This document shows, in pieces, positions 44,469 to 53,870 of a stretch of DNA of 64,000 nt (its first letter is position 1; each line of letters begins with the position of its first letter). The notes under the pieces were generated by a model. The model was not told the origin of the DNA, did not search any database, and saw only the letters and a list, made by a program, of their open reading frames with translations. Made by a program: the position numbers and the translations under genes. Location of the stretch: positions 1,444,001 through 1,508,000 of the forward strand of contig NZ_CP054699.1 in the NCBI RefSeq assembly GCF_022558445.1, given 5' to 3'. The stretch is from Candidatus Contubernalis alkalaceticus. GTDB lineage: Bacteria; Bacillota; Dethiobacteria; SKNC01.

Positions 44469-46406
44469 ATGGAGAAAAATATTGTTCAAAAAATAGTAGG
44501 TAGTCACCTGGTTTCGGGAATCATGGAAAAAGGTAAAGAAATGGCAATCACCATAGACCAGACTTTAACTCAGGATGCCACAGGGACCATGGCCTATCTG
44601 CAGTTTGAGGCCTTAGGGATTCCAAAAGTTAAAACTAAACGGTCGGTCAGCTATATCGACCATAATACTCTGCAGGCCAGCTTTGAAAATGCCGATGATC
44701 ATCTCTTTTTGCAGAGCATTGCCGCTCGATACGGGATTCACTTTTCTAGGCCTGGTAACGGTATCTGTCACCAGGTACATTTAGAAAGGTTTGGGGTGCC
44801 AGGACAAACTCTCTTAGGGTCTGACAGCCATACCCCTACTGCCGGTGGACTGGGTATGATGGCTATGGGGGCCGGTGGACTGGATGTAGCCGTAGCTATG
44901 GGCGGCGGGCCATTTTATCTCAGCATGCCGGAGGTAATAAAAATTCACCTGACTGGAACACTTCCTCCTTGGGTGGGGGCAAAAGATGTGATATTAGAGG
45001 TTTTAAGAAGGCTTTCCGTTAAAGGTGGGGTTGGTAAAGTATTTGAATATGGCGGAGAAGGAGTAACCTCTCTAACGGTACCCGAAAGAGCCACCATAAC
45101 CAACATGGGTGCGGAACTGGGAGCTACCACTTCAATATTTCCCAGTGACGAAATTACTAAAAGATTTTTGGAGGCTCAAGATAGAAGTGACGTATGGGTA
45201 GAGCTTAAAGCTGATGCAGGGGCAAAATACGACCAGGAAATCATAATAAACTTGTCGGAATTGGAACCCCTGGCTGCCTGTCCTCACAGTCCTGATGCGG
45301 TAAGGCCCATCGTTGAGCTTTCTGAAATAAAAGTAAATCAGGTGGCCATAGGCAGCTGTACCAATTCTTCTTATGCTGATCTTATTCAGGCAGCCTGTAT
45401 TTTAAAAGGAAAGATAGTTCATCCCGATGTGAGCCTGGTGATTGCCCCTGGTTCCAGGCAGGTTTATCAAATGCTGGCCCAGGAGGGAGCGTTGGCAGAT
45501 TTATTAGACTCCGGGGCCAGGATTTTAGAGTCAGCCTGTGGCCCGTGTATTGGCATGGGACAAGCGCCTCCCACGGGGAGTGTTTCTGTCAGAACCTTTA
45601 ACCGAAACTTTAAAGGAAGAAGCGGAACGGCAGATGCCGATATTTATCTTGTTGGACCTGAAACTGCAGCCGCTTCGGCTCTTACTGGCTTGATAACGGA
45701 CCCCAGAGATTTAGGTGAATTTAAGAGGGTTGAAATTCCGTTAAAGTTTATCATTGATGATCGTATGATTATTCCTCCCTCAAAGACACCTGAGGAGATA
45801 GAAATTATTCGGGGGCCTAATATTCAACCCCTTCCCTTGAAGGAATCCCTGCAGAGTCCGTTAACTGGGGAGGTACTTTTGAAAACTGGGGATAATATTA
45901 CTACCGATGATATTATGCCGGCGGGAGCAAAAATATTGCCCCTGAGGTCCAATATTCCTGCTATTGCTGAGTATGTATTCAACGGGCTGGATTCAGGATT
46001 TCCCGAGAGAGCCCGGGAAAAGAACGGAGGCTTTATTGTCGGAGGGGAAAACTATGGTCAGGGCTCCAGCCGAGAGCATGCAGCTCTAGCCCCCATGTAT
46101 CTAGGAGTTAAGTCGGTGGTGGCCAAATCCTTTGCACGAATTCATCATACCAACCTGGTAAACTTTGGAATACTGCCATTAATATTTGAAGATATGGAAG
46201 ATTACGTAAAAATACGGCAGGGAGATCGACTGGTGGTGGAAGACATTAATCGGGAAGGGTTGTCCAAGGGACAGTTGGAGATTAGAAACCTGGAAAGAGA
46301 TGAGACCTACAGCGTGAATCACAACTTAAGCCCGCGTTTTATAGAAATTATTTTGGCCGGAGGCCTTTTGAATTATACCCGGAACCAGGCTGAAAAAAAC
46401 GTATAA
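44469..46406 (+). CDS. acnA: aconitate hydratase (short, LeuC/LeuD-fused type)
   Basis: A 645-residue aconitase that interconverts citrate and isocitrate. The 4Fe-4S cysteines are in IGSCTNSSY and ACGPCIGMG; LLGSDSHTPTAGGLG is the substrate loop; the swivel domain has YGQGSSREHAAL. This shorter type is common in clostridia and archaea, in contrast to the ~900-residue enterobacterial enzyme. AAGGAGG is 14 bases upstream of the ATG. No other citrate-cycle gene lies nearby. Confidence 0.94.
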   Translation: MEKNIVQKIVGSHLVSGIMEKGKEMAITIDQTLTQDATGTMAYLQFEALGIPKVKTKRSVSYIDHNTLQASFENADDHLFLQSIAARYGIHFSRPGNGICHQVHLERFGVPGQTLLGSDSHTPTAGGLGMMAMGAGGLDVAVAMGGGPFYLSMPEVIKIHLTGTLPPWVGAKDVILEVLRRLSVKGGVGKVFEYGGEGVTSLTVPERATITNMGAELGATTSIFPSDEITKRFLEAQDRSDVWVELKADAGAKYDQEIIINLSELEPLAACPHSPDAVRPIVELSEIKVNQVAIGSCTNSSYADLIQAACILKGKIVHPDVSLVIAPGSRQVYQMLAQEGALADLLDSGARILESACGPCIGMGQAPPTGSVSVRTFNRNFKGRSGTADADIYLVGPETAAASALTGLITDPRDLGEFKRVEIPLKFIIDDRMIIPPSKTPEEIEIIRGPNIQPLPLKESLQSPLTGEVLLKTGDNITTDDIMPAGAKILPLRSNIPAIAEYVFNGLDSGFPERAREKNGGFIVGGENYGQGSSREHAALAPMYLGVKSVVAKSFARIHHTNLVNFGILPLIFEDMEDYVKIRQGDRLVVEDINREGLSKGQLEIRNLERDETYSVNHNLSPRFIEIILAGGLLNYTRNQAEKNV

Positions 46407-46452
46407 AGGGAGACTTTTGAGAGGCAAATTATGTCCTACTATATTCCTAATA

Positions 46453-46480
46453 GAAGCCGGCTTAGGGCCGGTTTCTTTGT
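46453..46480 (+). terminator. terminator after aconitase
   Basis: AAGCCGGC and GCCGGTTT pair around TTAGG, followed by CTTTGT. The T-run is weak. Confidence 0.7.
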
Positions 46481-46605
46481 ACCCTTTTATAGTAGATTGC
46501 AGAGGACATTTTAAAAAAGCATGTAATAATGCGGGATTTATACTAATGGATTTAATGTGATTATAGTTTTCTTTTTATAAGGAACCACATTAAGGAGGAT
46601 GTCGT

Positions 46606-47247
46606 GTGAAATTTAACAAATTGAATATTCATGGAAGCAGAGGTTTTCCGTTGAGAAATACCTTGTTTTCCCCGGGAAGCGGTAAAAAAGGACTTGCCCT
46701 TTTATTTCCTGGGGCCGGTTATACTTGTGATATGCCGGCCTTGTATTACAGCCGTAGTATTCTTTTGTCTCAAAAATATGATGTTTTATCTTTAGAATAC
46801 AGTTTTCAAAATCAGGGGGAGATGTTTGATCCGGATCGGATTCAGGAGGTGCTGGAGGACGGAGAAAAAGTTATGGATTCCATTGAAAAATTAGGGTATT
46901 CGGAATTTATTTTGGTGGGCAAATCTCTGGGAACCAGGGTTTTAACGCATCTTTTGAGCCAACGTAAGTTGCTGGATAGAGCAAAAGCGGTTTATCTTAC
47001 CCCGGTTTTTTCCAGAGTTTTTAATGATGCCACAGCTGGGGTGAAACAAGAAGTTTTTATGGTCATCGGTACAAAAGATCCCTTTTACAGTCCTGAATTA
47101 ATTCAAGATTTAAAATCTCAAAAGGATTTTCAACTGTTGGTGTTGGAGGGAACGGATCACGGGTTAGAGATTCCTGGAGATTGTATAGGTTCTATCCTAA
47201 GGATGAAAACCCTATGTTTAGAGATGGTGAAATTTTTCAACAAATAG
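46606..47247 (+). CDS. alpha/beta hydrolase
   Basis: A 213-residue hydrolase. The nucleophile elbow is VGKSLGTRVL, the oxyanion region LLFPGAGYTC, an acid in GTKDPFY and the His in TDHGLEIPGD. There is no signal peptide. The substrate is unknown. GTG start after AAGGAGG. A stem (TTAATGTG with CACATTAA) lies just before the ribosome site and could affect translation. Confidence 0.82.
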   Translation: MKFNKLNIHGSRGFPLRNTLFSPGSGKKGLALLFPGAGYTCDMPALYYSRSILLSQKYDVLSLEYSFQNQGEMFDPDRIQEVLEDGEKVMDSIEKLGYSEFILVGKSLGTRVLTHLLSQRKLLDRAKAVYLTPVFSRVFNDATAGVKQEVFMVIGTKDPFYSPELIQDLKSQKDFQLLVLEGTDHGLEIPGDCIGSILRMKTLCLEMVKFFNK

Positions 47248-47364
47248 ATATAGTTGGTTAGAGCATGAGAAAAAAGTTGAAGAGACAATTATATTTACCT
47301 GTATTTTTGAATAATGTGGCATGAAAATCATAAGAATAATGGAAGGAAGGAAGGATGAACAGAT

Positions 47365-49065
47365 TTGAAGAGAAGTGAAAGAAAAGTTGCTTATTATTCC
47401 ATGGAAATCGGATTGGAACCCAGCATTCCCACCTACAGTGGCGGATTGGGCGTCCTGGCAGGAGATACCATACGCTCCTTTGCTGATTTGAAAGTGCCTG
47501 TAGTAGCTGTAAGTTTGATTAGTGAGAAAGGATATTTTTATCAAAAGCTTAATAATGTTGGGGAACAGACGGAGGAACCGGTGTATTGGAATCCTCAGGA
47601 TTTGTTGGAATTACTTCCAGAAAAAGTTAGTGTGAACATTGAAGGAAGGGAAGTTTACATACAGGCGTGGCAGTATACTGTGGAGGGTGTTTCCGGTTCT
47701 CAAGTTCCTGTACTGTTTCTGGATACCAATATTCCTGAAAATGATCAGGAGGCCCGAACCCTGACCACTTATTTATATGGTGGTGATCTTACTTACCGCC
47801 TGGCCCAGGAAATTATTCTGGGAATTGGGGGTTTCAGGATGCTGCAGAAGTTGGGTTACACGGGGATTAAAAAGTATCATATGAATGAAGGACATTCCAG
47901 TCTATTAGCTCTGGAAATGTTAAGACAGTTGAAGGAGAAAAGAGAGCACAGTGAAAAAGGCCAGGATTTGTGGGATATTGAGGAAGTAAGAACTCGCTGT
48001 GTCTTTACCACTCATACTCCGGTACCTGCAGGTCATGACCAGTTTTCTTATACGATTGTAGAAAAGGTTTTGGGTGAATTTATTCCCTGGGAGGTTTTAA
48101 AAAAGTTGGGAGGGCAGGAGTTTTTGAATATGACTCTTCTGGCTTTAAATTTAAGCCGTTACGTAAATGGCGTAGCCCGTAAGCACGGAGAAATATCCCG
48201 AAAAATGTTTCCCGGATATCCCATTGATTCCATTACTAATGGAGTTCATGTCTGCAACTGGACCTCTAGTAGTTTTTATCGTCTTTATGAACGTTACATC
48301 CAGGGATGGTGCAATGATCCCTTCGCCCTCCGTTATTCCCTGGCCATTCCTAGAGAAGAAATCTGGGAGGCCCACATGGAATCAAAGCGTAAGATGATCG
48401 ATTTTGTTAATCAGAATACAAACGCTGGAATGAGCTACCATCATCTTACTATCGGTTTTGCTCGAAGATCAACGGCATATAAAAGGGTAGACTTGATTTT
48501 CACTGATCTACAAAGGCTGGCTTCTATTTCTAATAAAGTGGGTAAAATACAGTTGGTTTTTGCCGGAAAGGCTCATCCTTCAGATTCCCGGGGGAAAGAA
48601 TTGATAAAAAAAGTATTCCAACATGCCCGGGAGCTGAAAGATTCTATTAAAATTGCTTACCTGGAAAACTATAATATTCGAACAGCGAAGTTTTTAACGT
48701 CAGGGGTAGACCTGTGGTTAAATACACCCAAAAGGCCCATGGAGGCCTCTGGAACTTCAGGTATGAAGGTGGTTATGAACGGGATTCCTAATTTCAGCAT
48801 TTTAGACGGTTGGTGGTTGGAGGGGCATATTGAAGGGATTACAGGATGGTCTATTGGTTCCAGGGGGATAGAAAACCAGGGGGATCAAGACGAAAGAGAT
48901 GCCCGGGAACTTTATGAGAAACTAGAAGAGGTGATTGTACCTCAATTCTACTATGAGAGAGAAAAGTGGATTGATGTGATGCGCCACTCCATCGCGGTAA
49001 ATGGTTCTTTCTTTAATACCCACCGGATGGTGTATGAATATACAGTTAATGCTTATTTTCTTTAA
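47365..49065 (+). CDS. glgP: alpha-glucan phosphorylase (short type)
   Basis: A 566-residue GT35 phosphorylase releasing glucose-1-phosphate from glycogen or maltodextrin. YSMEIGLEPSIPTYSGGLG is the N-terminal family block, KYHMNEGHSS and FTTHTPVPAGHD follow, and EASGTSGMKVVMNG holds the PLP lysine. The short type lacks the long N-terminal regulatory part. TTG start; AAGGAAGGA lies upstream. No other glycogen gene is nearby. Confidence 0.92.
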   Translation: MKRSERKVAYYSMEIGLEPSIPTYSGGLGVLAGDTIRSFADLKVPVVAVSLISEKGYFYQKLNNVGEQTEEPVYWNPQDLLELLPEKVSVNIEGREVYIQAWQYTVEGVSGSQVPVLFLDTNIPENDQEARTLTTYLYGGDLTYRLAQEIILGIGGFRMLQKLGYTGIKKYHMNEGHSSLLALEMLRQLKEKREHSEKGQDLWDIEEVRTRCVFTTHTPVPAGHDQFSYTIVEKVLGEFIPWEVLKKLGGQEFLNMTLLALNLSRYVNGVARKHGEISRKMFPGYPIDSITNGVHVCNWTSSSFYRLYERYIQGWCNDPFALRYSLAIPREEIWEAHMESKRKMIDFVNQNTNAGMSYHHLTIGFARRSTAYKRVDLIFTDLQRLASISNKVGKIQLVFAGKAHPSDSRGKELIKKVFQHARELKDSIKIAYLENYNIRTAKFLTSGVDLWLNTPKRPMEASGTSGMKVVMNGIPNFSILDGWWLEGHIEGITGWSIGSRGIENQGDQDERDARELYEKLEEVIVPQFYYEREKWIDVMRHSIAVNGSFFNTHRMVYEYTVNAYFL

Positions 49066-49097
49066 ACTGATTCTTATATAATTATAGTAAACTTCGT

Positions 49098-49134
49098 AAA
49101 CCCTATCTGTTAAGATGGGGTTCTTATTTTTTAT
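49098..49134 (+). terminator. terminator after glucan phosphorylase
   Basis: AACCCTATCT and AGATGGGGTT pair with one G-T, followed by CTTATTTTTT. Confidence 0.88.
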
Positions 49135-49141
49135 TACTCTT

Positions 49142-49280
49142 TTTTTTAGGGTATAAGACTCCCACCTTTAAGCGTTAGCATAGGTGGGGCTTTTAATCAA
49201 ATGGAATAGAGCCTCCATCTGATTCCCAGATGTGTGTGTTTTTTTTTTTTTTTTTTTGAGCTTGCTGAAACGAGTTCACT
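49142..49280 (-). repeat. three-hairpin repeat, copy 4 (inverted)
   Basis: Read on the minus strand it has the same order as copies 2-3: TGAACTCGTTTCAGC, a hairpin with AATCAGATGGAG, then CCCACCTATGCTAACGC closing to GGTGGGAGT and TATACCCTAAAAAA. A run of about 19 T (49239-49258 on the plus strand) has expanded between hairpins 1 and 2. Confidence 0.78.
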
Positions 49281-49470
49281 ATCATAGAGATAGGATGTCA
49301 GCAAATTAGGAAAAAAAACAAGCCATGGTATTAACAGGGAATAAATTGCGTTGATTGACAATTGCCAGCATATATCTATTTCTACATACTATTACTAACC
49401 ATTTTTATACTTAATTGTCTATAAGCTATTGATATAATGATATTCTCCCTCTCTTTGTGTGTATGCTTGT

Positions 49471-49499
49471 TTGAATAAAAACCTTTTAACATGTATAAT
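49471..49499 (+). promoter_or_regulatory. promoter of the SleB-like gene
   Basis: TTGAAT (49471-49476) and TATAAT (49494-49499) are separated by 17 bases, so the transcript should begin near 49506, at the start of the riboswitch. Confidence 0.75.
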
Positions 49500-49502
49500 T
49501 CA

Positions 49503-49610
49503 ACCTGCAGGCAAGGAAAAGAGGGAAAAAAGGGGAAAACAGGAGGGGTGAAACCTTTTGGCAGCGCCCCTTAAGTCCTAATCCAGCAACTAACTCCGAA
49601 GGCAGGGGGA
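49503..49610 (+). ncRNA. cyclic di-AMP (ydaO/yuaA) riboswitch
   Basis: The elements GGGGAAAAC, GGGGTGAAACCTTTT, GGCAGCGCCCC, CCTAATCC and CAACTAACTCCGAAGGC occur in the order of the ydaO class. It ends at AGGGGGAATT, the ribosome site, and no terminator is seen. High c-di-AMP would therefore probably block translation of the wall hydrolase. Such riboswitches often control wall hydrolases in Firmicutes. Confidence 0.72.
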
Positions 49611-49617
49611 ATTAAAA

Positions 49618-50247
49618 ATGTTAAAAAATATAATTTATAAAAGAGTTTTAATTATATTAATTTGTGTGATAATGATGTCAGGTGGAACAATGGAAGCAGC
49701 GACTGTTGGGACTGTTTCAGGAAACCAGGAAGATCGGGAGGAAATATTATTAAATTTAAGCCAATTAGGCATTAATCCCAGTCTCAGATATATGCATAAA
49801 AGAGAAAATATAATAGAAAAAATGGATAAAGAGAATCATCAAAAATCAAATAAGACGAAGAAGGAAGAAGATACTGCTGGTTATTGCAGGGAGCATATAG
49901 ACTTATTAGAACGACTGGTATATGCTGAAGCCAAAGGTGAAAACTATACCGGCAAGGTGGCAGTGGCCGCAACGGTATTGAACCGTGTAGAGAATGCTGA
50001 TTATCCTGATAGTATTCCAGAGGTAATTTATGAATACAATCAGGGGTATCAATACTGTCCTGTAAGAAATGGAGAAATTAATCGTGCTGCCGACGAAATA
50101 ACTAAAGAAGCGGTAAAGGAGGCTCTGCGGGGGAGAGATCCTGCCCAGGGAGCCATATCCTTTTACAACCCATCTAAGTCCTTAAACCAATGGATTCGAA
50201 GCAGGCCATATGTTACTACTATTGGAAACCACGTTTTTGTAAGGTAA
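49618..50247 (+). CDS. SleB/CwlJ-like cell wall hydrolase
   Basis: A 209-residue protein with an N-terminal signal/anchor helix (VLIILICVIMMSG). The C-terminal Hydrolase_2 domain (about 95-209) starts LLERLVYAEAKGENYTGKVAVAA and ends SRPYVTTIGNHVFVR, with the catalytic Glu in YAEA. Such enzymes are lytic transglycosylase-like and degrade spore cortex or vegetative wall. The region between (about 30-90) is charged and carries no LysM. The riboswitch upstream suggests a role in wall turnover under osmotic control. Confidence 0.88.
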   Translation: MLKNIIYKRVLIILICVIMMSGGTMEAATVGTVSGNQEDREEILLNLSQLGINPSLRYMHKRENIIEKMDKENHQKSNKTKKEEDTAGYCREHIDLLERLVYAEAKGENYTGKVAVAATVLNRVENADYPDSIPEVIYEYNQGYQYCPVRNGEINRAADEITKEAVKEALRGRDPAQGAISFYNPSKSLNQWIRSRPYVTTIGNHVFVR

Positions 50248-50249
50248 AC

Positions 50250-50302
50250 GTAACTACTCAGGTCAAAAGGTTTAGTCACTATCGCTATACCTGAGTAGTT
50301 AC
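50250..50302. repeat. perfect long-arm palindrome after the SleB-like gene
   Basis: GTAACTACTCAGGT pairs over 14 bases with ACCTGAGTAGTTAC, separated by 25 bases. No T-run follows, so it is not a standard terminator. It could be a small repeat element or an mRNA-stabilising stem. Confidence 0.6.
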
Positions 50303-50356
50303 AAGTAAACATTAAAAAAAGTCAGTTAAGATAAAGGTTATCTTATACACTTGTTC

Positions 50357-50394
50357 AACAGGCCCCTTATGTTAAAAGGGCCTGTTTTTTTTTT
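50357..50394 (+). terminator. terminator
   Basis: ACAGGCCCCTT and AAAGGGCCTGT pair, followed by ten T. It probably ends the SleB-like transcript. Confidence 0.88.
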
Positions 50395-50441
50395 GCATAG
50401 AAAAAGAAGATTCAATATTTATAAAGTCACTTTTTTCGTAA

Positions 50442-51488
50442 TTATATCAAGATTTGAGAAAGATAATAAGCATATTCCATCGGTCTGCGATAAATTAGCT
50501 GCTTATCTTTAAAGTTTTTAATATCTTTGTAGATGCTTTTTTGGGGCTTTCCGTTAATTTCAGTAATCCATAGCTTCCCATCTTCATCTATTATAAAGTC
50601 TACACTTAATTCTCCCAAAGGACCCATATGAGTATCTAATACTTTTGCGGCGTTTTTACTTATTTTGTTCAGTGATCGGAGAATCTTGCTCTTCTCTGTG
50701 TTTTTAGGAATTAAGTTTGGAATAAGTTTTTCAGCCTCATAAATGGTTTCATATATACTGGTGTTAAAGAAATGTTCGTAGGCTATTTTTATAGTCTTGG
50801 TGGAAATCGCCCATTTTCCCAAAATATCTTTTTGAACGAGTACCCGAATATCACAATATTGATTATCGATTTGCCTGGATCGAATCCCTTTTTGCACAAT
50901 AAACTTTTTCCCTTGGAGAAGTTTGCGTAATATTTTTTGAACATCTTCATTTTTTCTACAGATATATCTTGGGGCCGTGCTGTGCGAAGATATATGAATG
51001 TCCCCATTATCCGTTAGTTCTACCCGGTACACTCTCTTTCCCTTATTTCCATAAAAAGGCTTAATGTATACCAGTTTATATTTCTTCAATAGTTCTGATA
51101 CGTTCACTTCATCATATATAAATGTATCTGGTAAATGGCGTTTAAGTTTAGACTGGTTTAACAGGTTATAGACATGCCATTTATTAAAAAAATTTATAAC
51201 GTTGAAACACTTGTTCCAACCAATTATGTTTTCAAGGCGCTTAATTTTTTTTATTCTTTTGTTGTAACACCGGTTGTAAACGGCTTGAGGAAAAGGCAAT
51301 ATGCTTTCTTTACATTTGTTCCCAACCAGATGAAGCCCTATAATGCCTTGTTCCTTCCATAGAATATCTGAGGAAGTAAAAGAGAAAAGTTTCAGGTTTA
51401 AACCGTGATAACGCCCATAAAGCTTCAAAATTCTTTTTCTATATTTTCTTTTACTTACATGAATACCTATTAATGGGCAATCATTCAT
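50442..51488 (-). CDS. YheC/YheD-like endospore coat-associated protein (ATP-grasp)
   Basis: A 348-residue protein. The first part resembles the YheC/D N-domain; the C-terminal part has ATP-grasp features (VYIKPFYGNKGKRVYRVE, then LSVDFIIDEDGKLWITEINGKPQKS). YheC and YheD are linked to the spore coat in Bacillus; the reaction is unknown. Its neighbours are collagen-like exosporium genes, which agrees. Its start lies 49 bases downstream of the mini collagen ORF on the same strand. Confidence 0.83.
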   Translation of the reverse strand: MNDCPLIGIHVSKRKYRKRILKLYGRYHGLNLKLFSFTSSDILWKEQGIIGLHLVGNKCKESILPFPQAVYNRCYNKRIKKIKRLENIIGWNKCFNVINFFNKWHVYNLLNQSKLKRHLPDTFIYDEVNVSELLKKYKLVYIKPFYGNKGKRVYRVELTDNGDIHISSHSTAPRYICRKNEDVQKILRKLLQGKKFIVQKGIRSRQIDNQYCDIRVLVQKDILGKWAISTKTIKIAYEHFFNTSIYETIYEAEKLIPNLIPKNTEKSKILRSLNKISKNAAKVLDTHMGPLGELSVDFIIDEDGKLWITEINGKPQKSIYKDIKNFKDKQLIYRRPMEYAYYLSQILI

Positions 51489-51537
51489 ATTGATTCACTC
51501 CCTGGACAGTCTGTCTGAATAACCAAAAAAAAGAAGC

Positions 51538-51609
51538 TTAAAAATCGGTATAAACCAAGCAATTATTCGGGCCTGGTGGTCCCGGAGGGCACAGTTTACA
51601 TTTTCCCAT
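51538..51609 (-). pseudogene. mini collagen-like ORF (probable gene remnant)
   Basis: A 23-codon ORF with a strong AAAGGAGAT ribosome site: MGKCKLCPPGPPGP followed by NNCLVYTDF and a stop. Its start matches that of the collagen-like gene at 52089 (MGKIPGPPGPPG). It may be a remnant of a longer collagen-like gene, or a short real peptide with three Cys. It lies upstream of the YheC/D-like gene on the same strand. Confidence 0.5.
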
Positions 51610-51873
51610 ATTTATATCTCCTTTTTTGCAAAATTCAATTCAACTCAATCACAGTATATGCAAAATATATAAAAATGTGAGCAAATACCTCTACATTGTC
51701 TGAAAAAAAGAGATAAAGACCGAAGCGATAAAGTAGATATCAAACCACATAAAAACGGCAAACGGGATTGAATTTGAAGGAACAAATAGCTGCTTTGCCT
51801 GCATATTATAATACAGCAGTTTTTCTGCAAGAAAGAATGCGTATTGTACAGGGGAAAAAAGGTGGATGAAAAC

Positions 51874-52042
51874 ATGAGAAAAAATGTGTTATTTGTGCAG
51901 AAGAATTTGATATTTGTGATAAAGATATCCTTGGAGAGAAAAAAGGAAACCTGTATGTCTGAATTGTAAAAGGGAAGAGGATGGTGTAAGGGATGACAAA
52001 ATTATGATTACTGCTGAATATCACATATTTATAGAATATTGA
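51874..52042 (+). pseudogene. broken small zinc-ribbon gene
   Basis: From the ATG the frame stops after 31 codons, but joining frames across two A-runs gives a four-Cys protein: CVICAEEFDICDKD in one frame, then KPVCLNCKREEDG in another, ending at 52042. The start resembles the small ORF at 53871 (both encode VICxEEFDI). Two single-base slips in A-runs best explain it. The rest of 51610-51873 holds no gene I can support. Confidence 0.55.
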
Positions 52043-52088
52043 ATATATTAAATTTGAATTGAGTTTATTGTAATAAGGAGATGATAAC

Positions 52089-53795
52089 ATGGGTAAAATT
52101 CCAGGACCACCAGGACCACCAGGACCACCAGGACCACCAGGACCGACAGCTATTACAGACTATGCCTATATATTCAATCAAACGGATCAAGTTGTTGAAC
52201 CGGGTGAAAACATAAACTTTGATTCTAATGGGATTATCTTAGGAAGTATCGGTCATCTTGTTGGAGAGGAAAATATCTTTCTCTCTACGCCAGGAGACTA
52301 TATGGTTACCTTTTCTGTAACAGGAGCGGACGTTAATCAATTTGCTCTTTTTTTAGACGATACCCTTGTCCCTGGCACCATTTATGGCTCTGGAGATACT
52401 GATCAGCAAAATACTGGTCAGGTCATCATTTCCATTTCCAATCCCAATCCTTCTGTTTTGAACCTTCGTAATCATACATCGGAAACCAGGGTTGCTCTGC
52501 AGTCTGCACAAGGAGGAAGTGAGACCAATGTGACCGCTGCAATCTATATACAAAGATTGAATGAAAGAACCAGTATTAATGTAAGCACATCTTTAGAACT
52601 TTTAGCAGCACTGCAGGATCCGGATATCAGTATAATTAACCTGGAACCGGGCTCCTATGATTTAAGTGGTGATTCTGCCGTGATGAGAACAACAGCGGTC
52701 CTTCTTCAATCAATCGCTCCCGGAGCGGAGATTCACTTTGCCGTGGATCAAGATTTAACTTTTATTACCATCGGAAGCAATGTTACTCTTAATGTTAATA
52801 CGATTTATAATGCAACACAGTTAATGTTCTTTCCAACTATTGACGATGCCCTGGCAGCCGCTGATCCCTTTGATGAAATTCTATTATTTCCCGAAACGTA
52901 TATTCAGGCGACACAAATACAAATCACTCAGCCACTAACCCTGCGCGGCTTTTCTGCTAGCAGTACCATCATTGAATTTGACTCTTCTCTTGTTGTCAGT
53001 TTGAGAATTGCTTCCGATAATGTGACCATCGAGAATCTTCATTTAATTGGTCCTACCATGCCGGCAGGTGATAACTGGCTTTTTGAAATTGCATTAAAAG
53101 CATTCCCTTCTGATTTTTACGATAACATTACCATCAGCAGCTGTATTGTTGAAGGAGGACGGAGAAACGCCTTTATATATGTTTCAAACCTGTCAATTGT
53201 GGGCTGTACATTTATACACACCGGTAACCGAAATTCATTGAATATAGTTGCAACGCAGGGATATACCTTGATTGCCCGCAATACATTTCAAGGTGGTGCC
53301 AGCAGTTTGGCATCCATCACTTATGAAACAGGCGGCAATGAAATAACCAGCGGCACCATTATTATTCGCGATAACATTATGAACCGACATTCGCAATTTG
53401 TTTTGTTTAACACAGCGCTTTGGGGAGATATTGACCAGCTACTGGTCAAAGGCAATCAAATTGATCATCAAGATCGCAGCGGTAGTTCTGTCATCTTTCT
53501 ACCTTTCGCAGACTTTAATCAATTTGACACAATCTTCATTGAAAATAATGGCATCGTTAATCCCAACATTAATCGTTTGGCTGTTCTTTTGGATTATCGG
53601 TTTGGAGCACCCACCGGGGTCCCCAATTTTGAACAAATCAAAGTTTTTTTAAATTCCTTTAATATTGCAGAACCGTGGGGAGGCCCTGGGTTTACGGTAG
53701 ACCCCAATTATCCCATAGGTTTTAGCGATGTTGGTGCACCTCCTGGATTGACTCTGGATGTATTTGAAGTGGTTGGTAATACGGTAATTTTTTAG
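52089..53795 (+). CDS. collagen-like exosporium protein with beta-helix domain
   Basis: A 568-residue surface protein. The N-terminus has a short collagen stretch (GPPGPPGPPGPPGPT, residues 6-20). A BclA-like jelly-roll domain follows (about 21-165, with FLSTPGDYMVTFSVTGA and a QSAQGGSETNVTAAIYIQRL end). A long right-handed beta-helix of the pectate-lyase type completes it (about 168-568, with a run of N-x-I/V-x-G strands). BclA-type proteins coat spores; adding a parallel beta-helix is unusual. GGAGATGATAAC precedes the ATG. It has slightly higher GC than its neighbours. Confidence 0.82.
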   Translation: MGKIPGPPGPPGPPGPPGPTAITDYAYIFNQTDQVVEPGENINFDSNGIILGSIGHLVGEENIFLSTPGDYMVTFSVTGADVNQFALFLDDTLVPGTIYGSGDTDQQNTGQVIISISNPNPSVLNLRNHTSETRVALQSAQGGSETNVTAAIYIQRLNERTSINVSTSLELLAALQDPDISIINLEPGSYDLSGDSAVMRTTAVLLQSIAPGAEIHFAVDQDLTFITIGSNVTLNVNTIYNATQLMFFPTIDDALAAADPFDEILLFPETYIQATQIQITQPLTLRGFSASSTIIEFDSSLVVSLRIASDNVTIENLHLIGPTMPAGDNWLFEIALKAFPSDFYDNITISSCIVEGGRRNAFIYVSNLSIVGCTFIHTGNRNSLNIVATQGYTLIARNTFQGGASSLASITYETGGNEITSGTIIIRDNIMNRHSQFVLFNTALWGDIDQLLVKGNQIDHQDRSGSSVIFLPFADFNQFDTIFIENNGIVNPNINRLAVLLDYRFGAPTGVPNFEQIKVFLNSFNIAEPWGGPGFTVDPNYPIGFSDVGAPPGLTLDVFEVVGNTVIF

Positions 53796-53870
53796 CGCAA
53801 ATAATTAATATTCTGATCCTACCCGAAAAAAGAATACTCTTGTTATCCTGGGGACAAGGTGGTTAACAGC

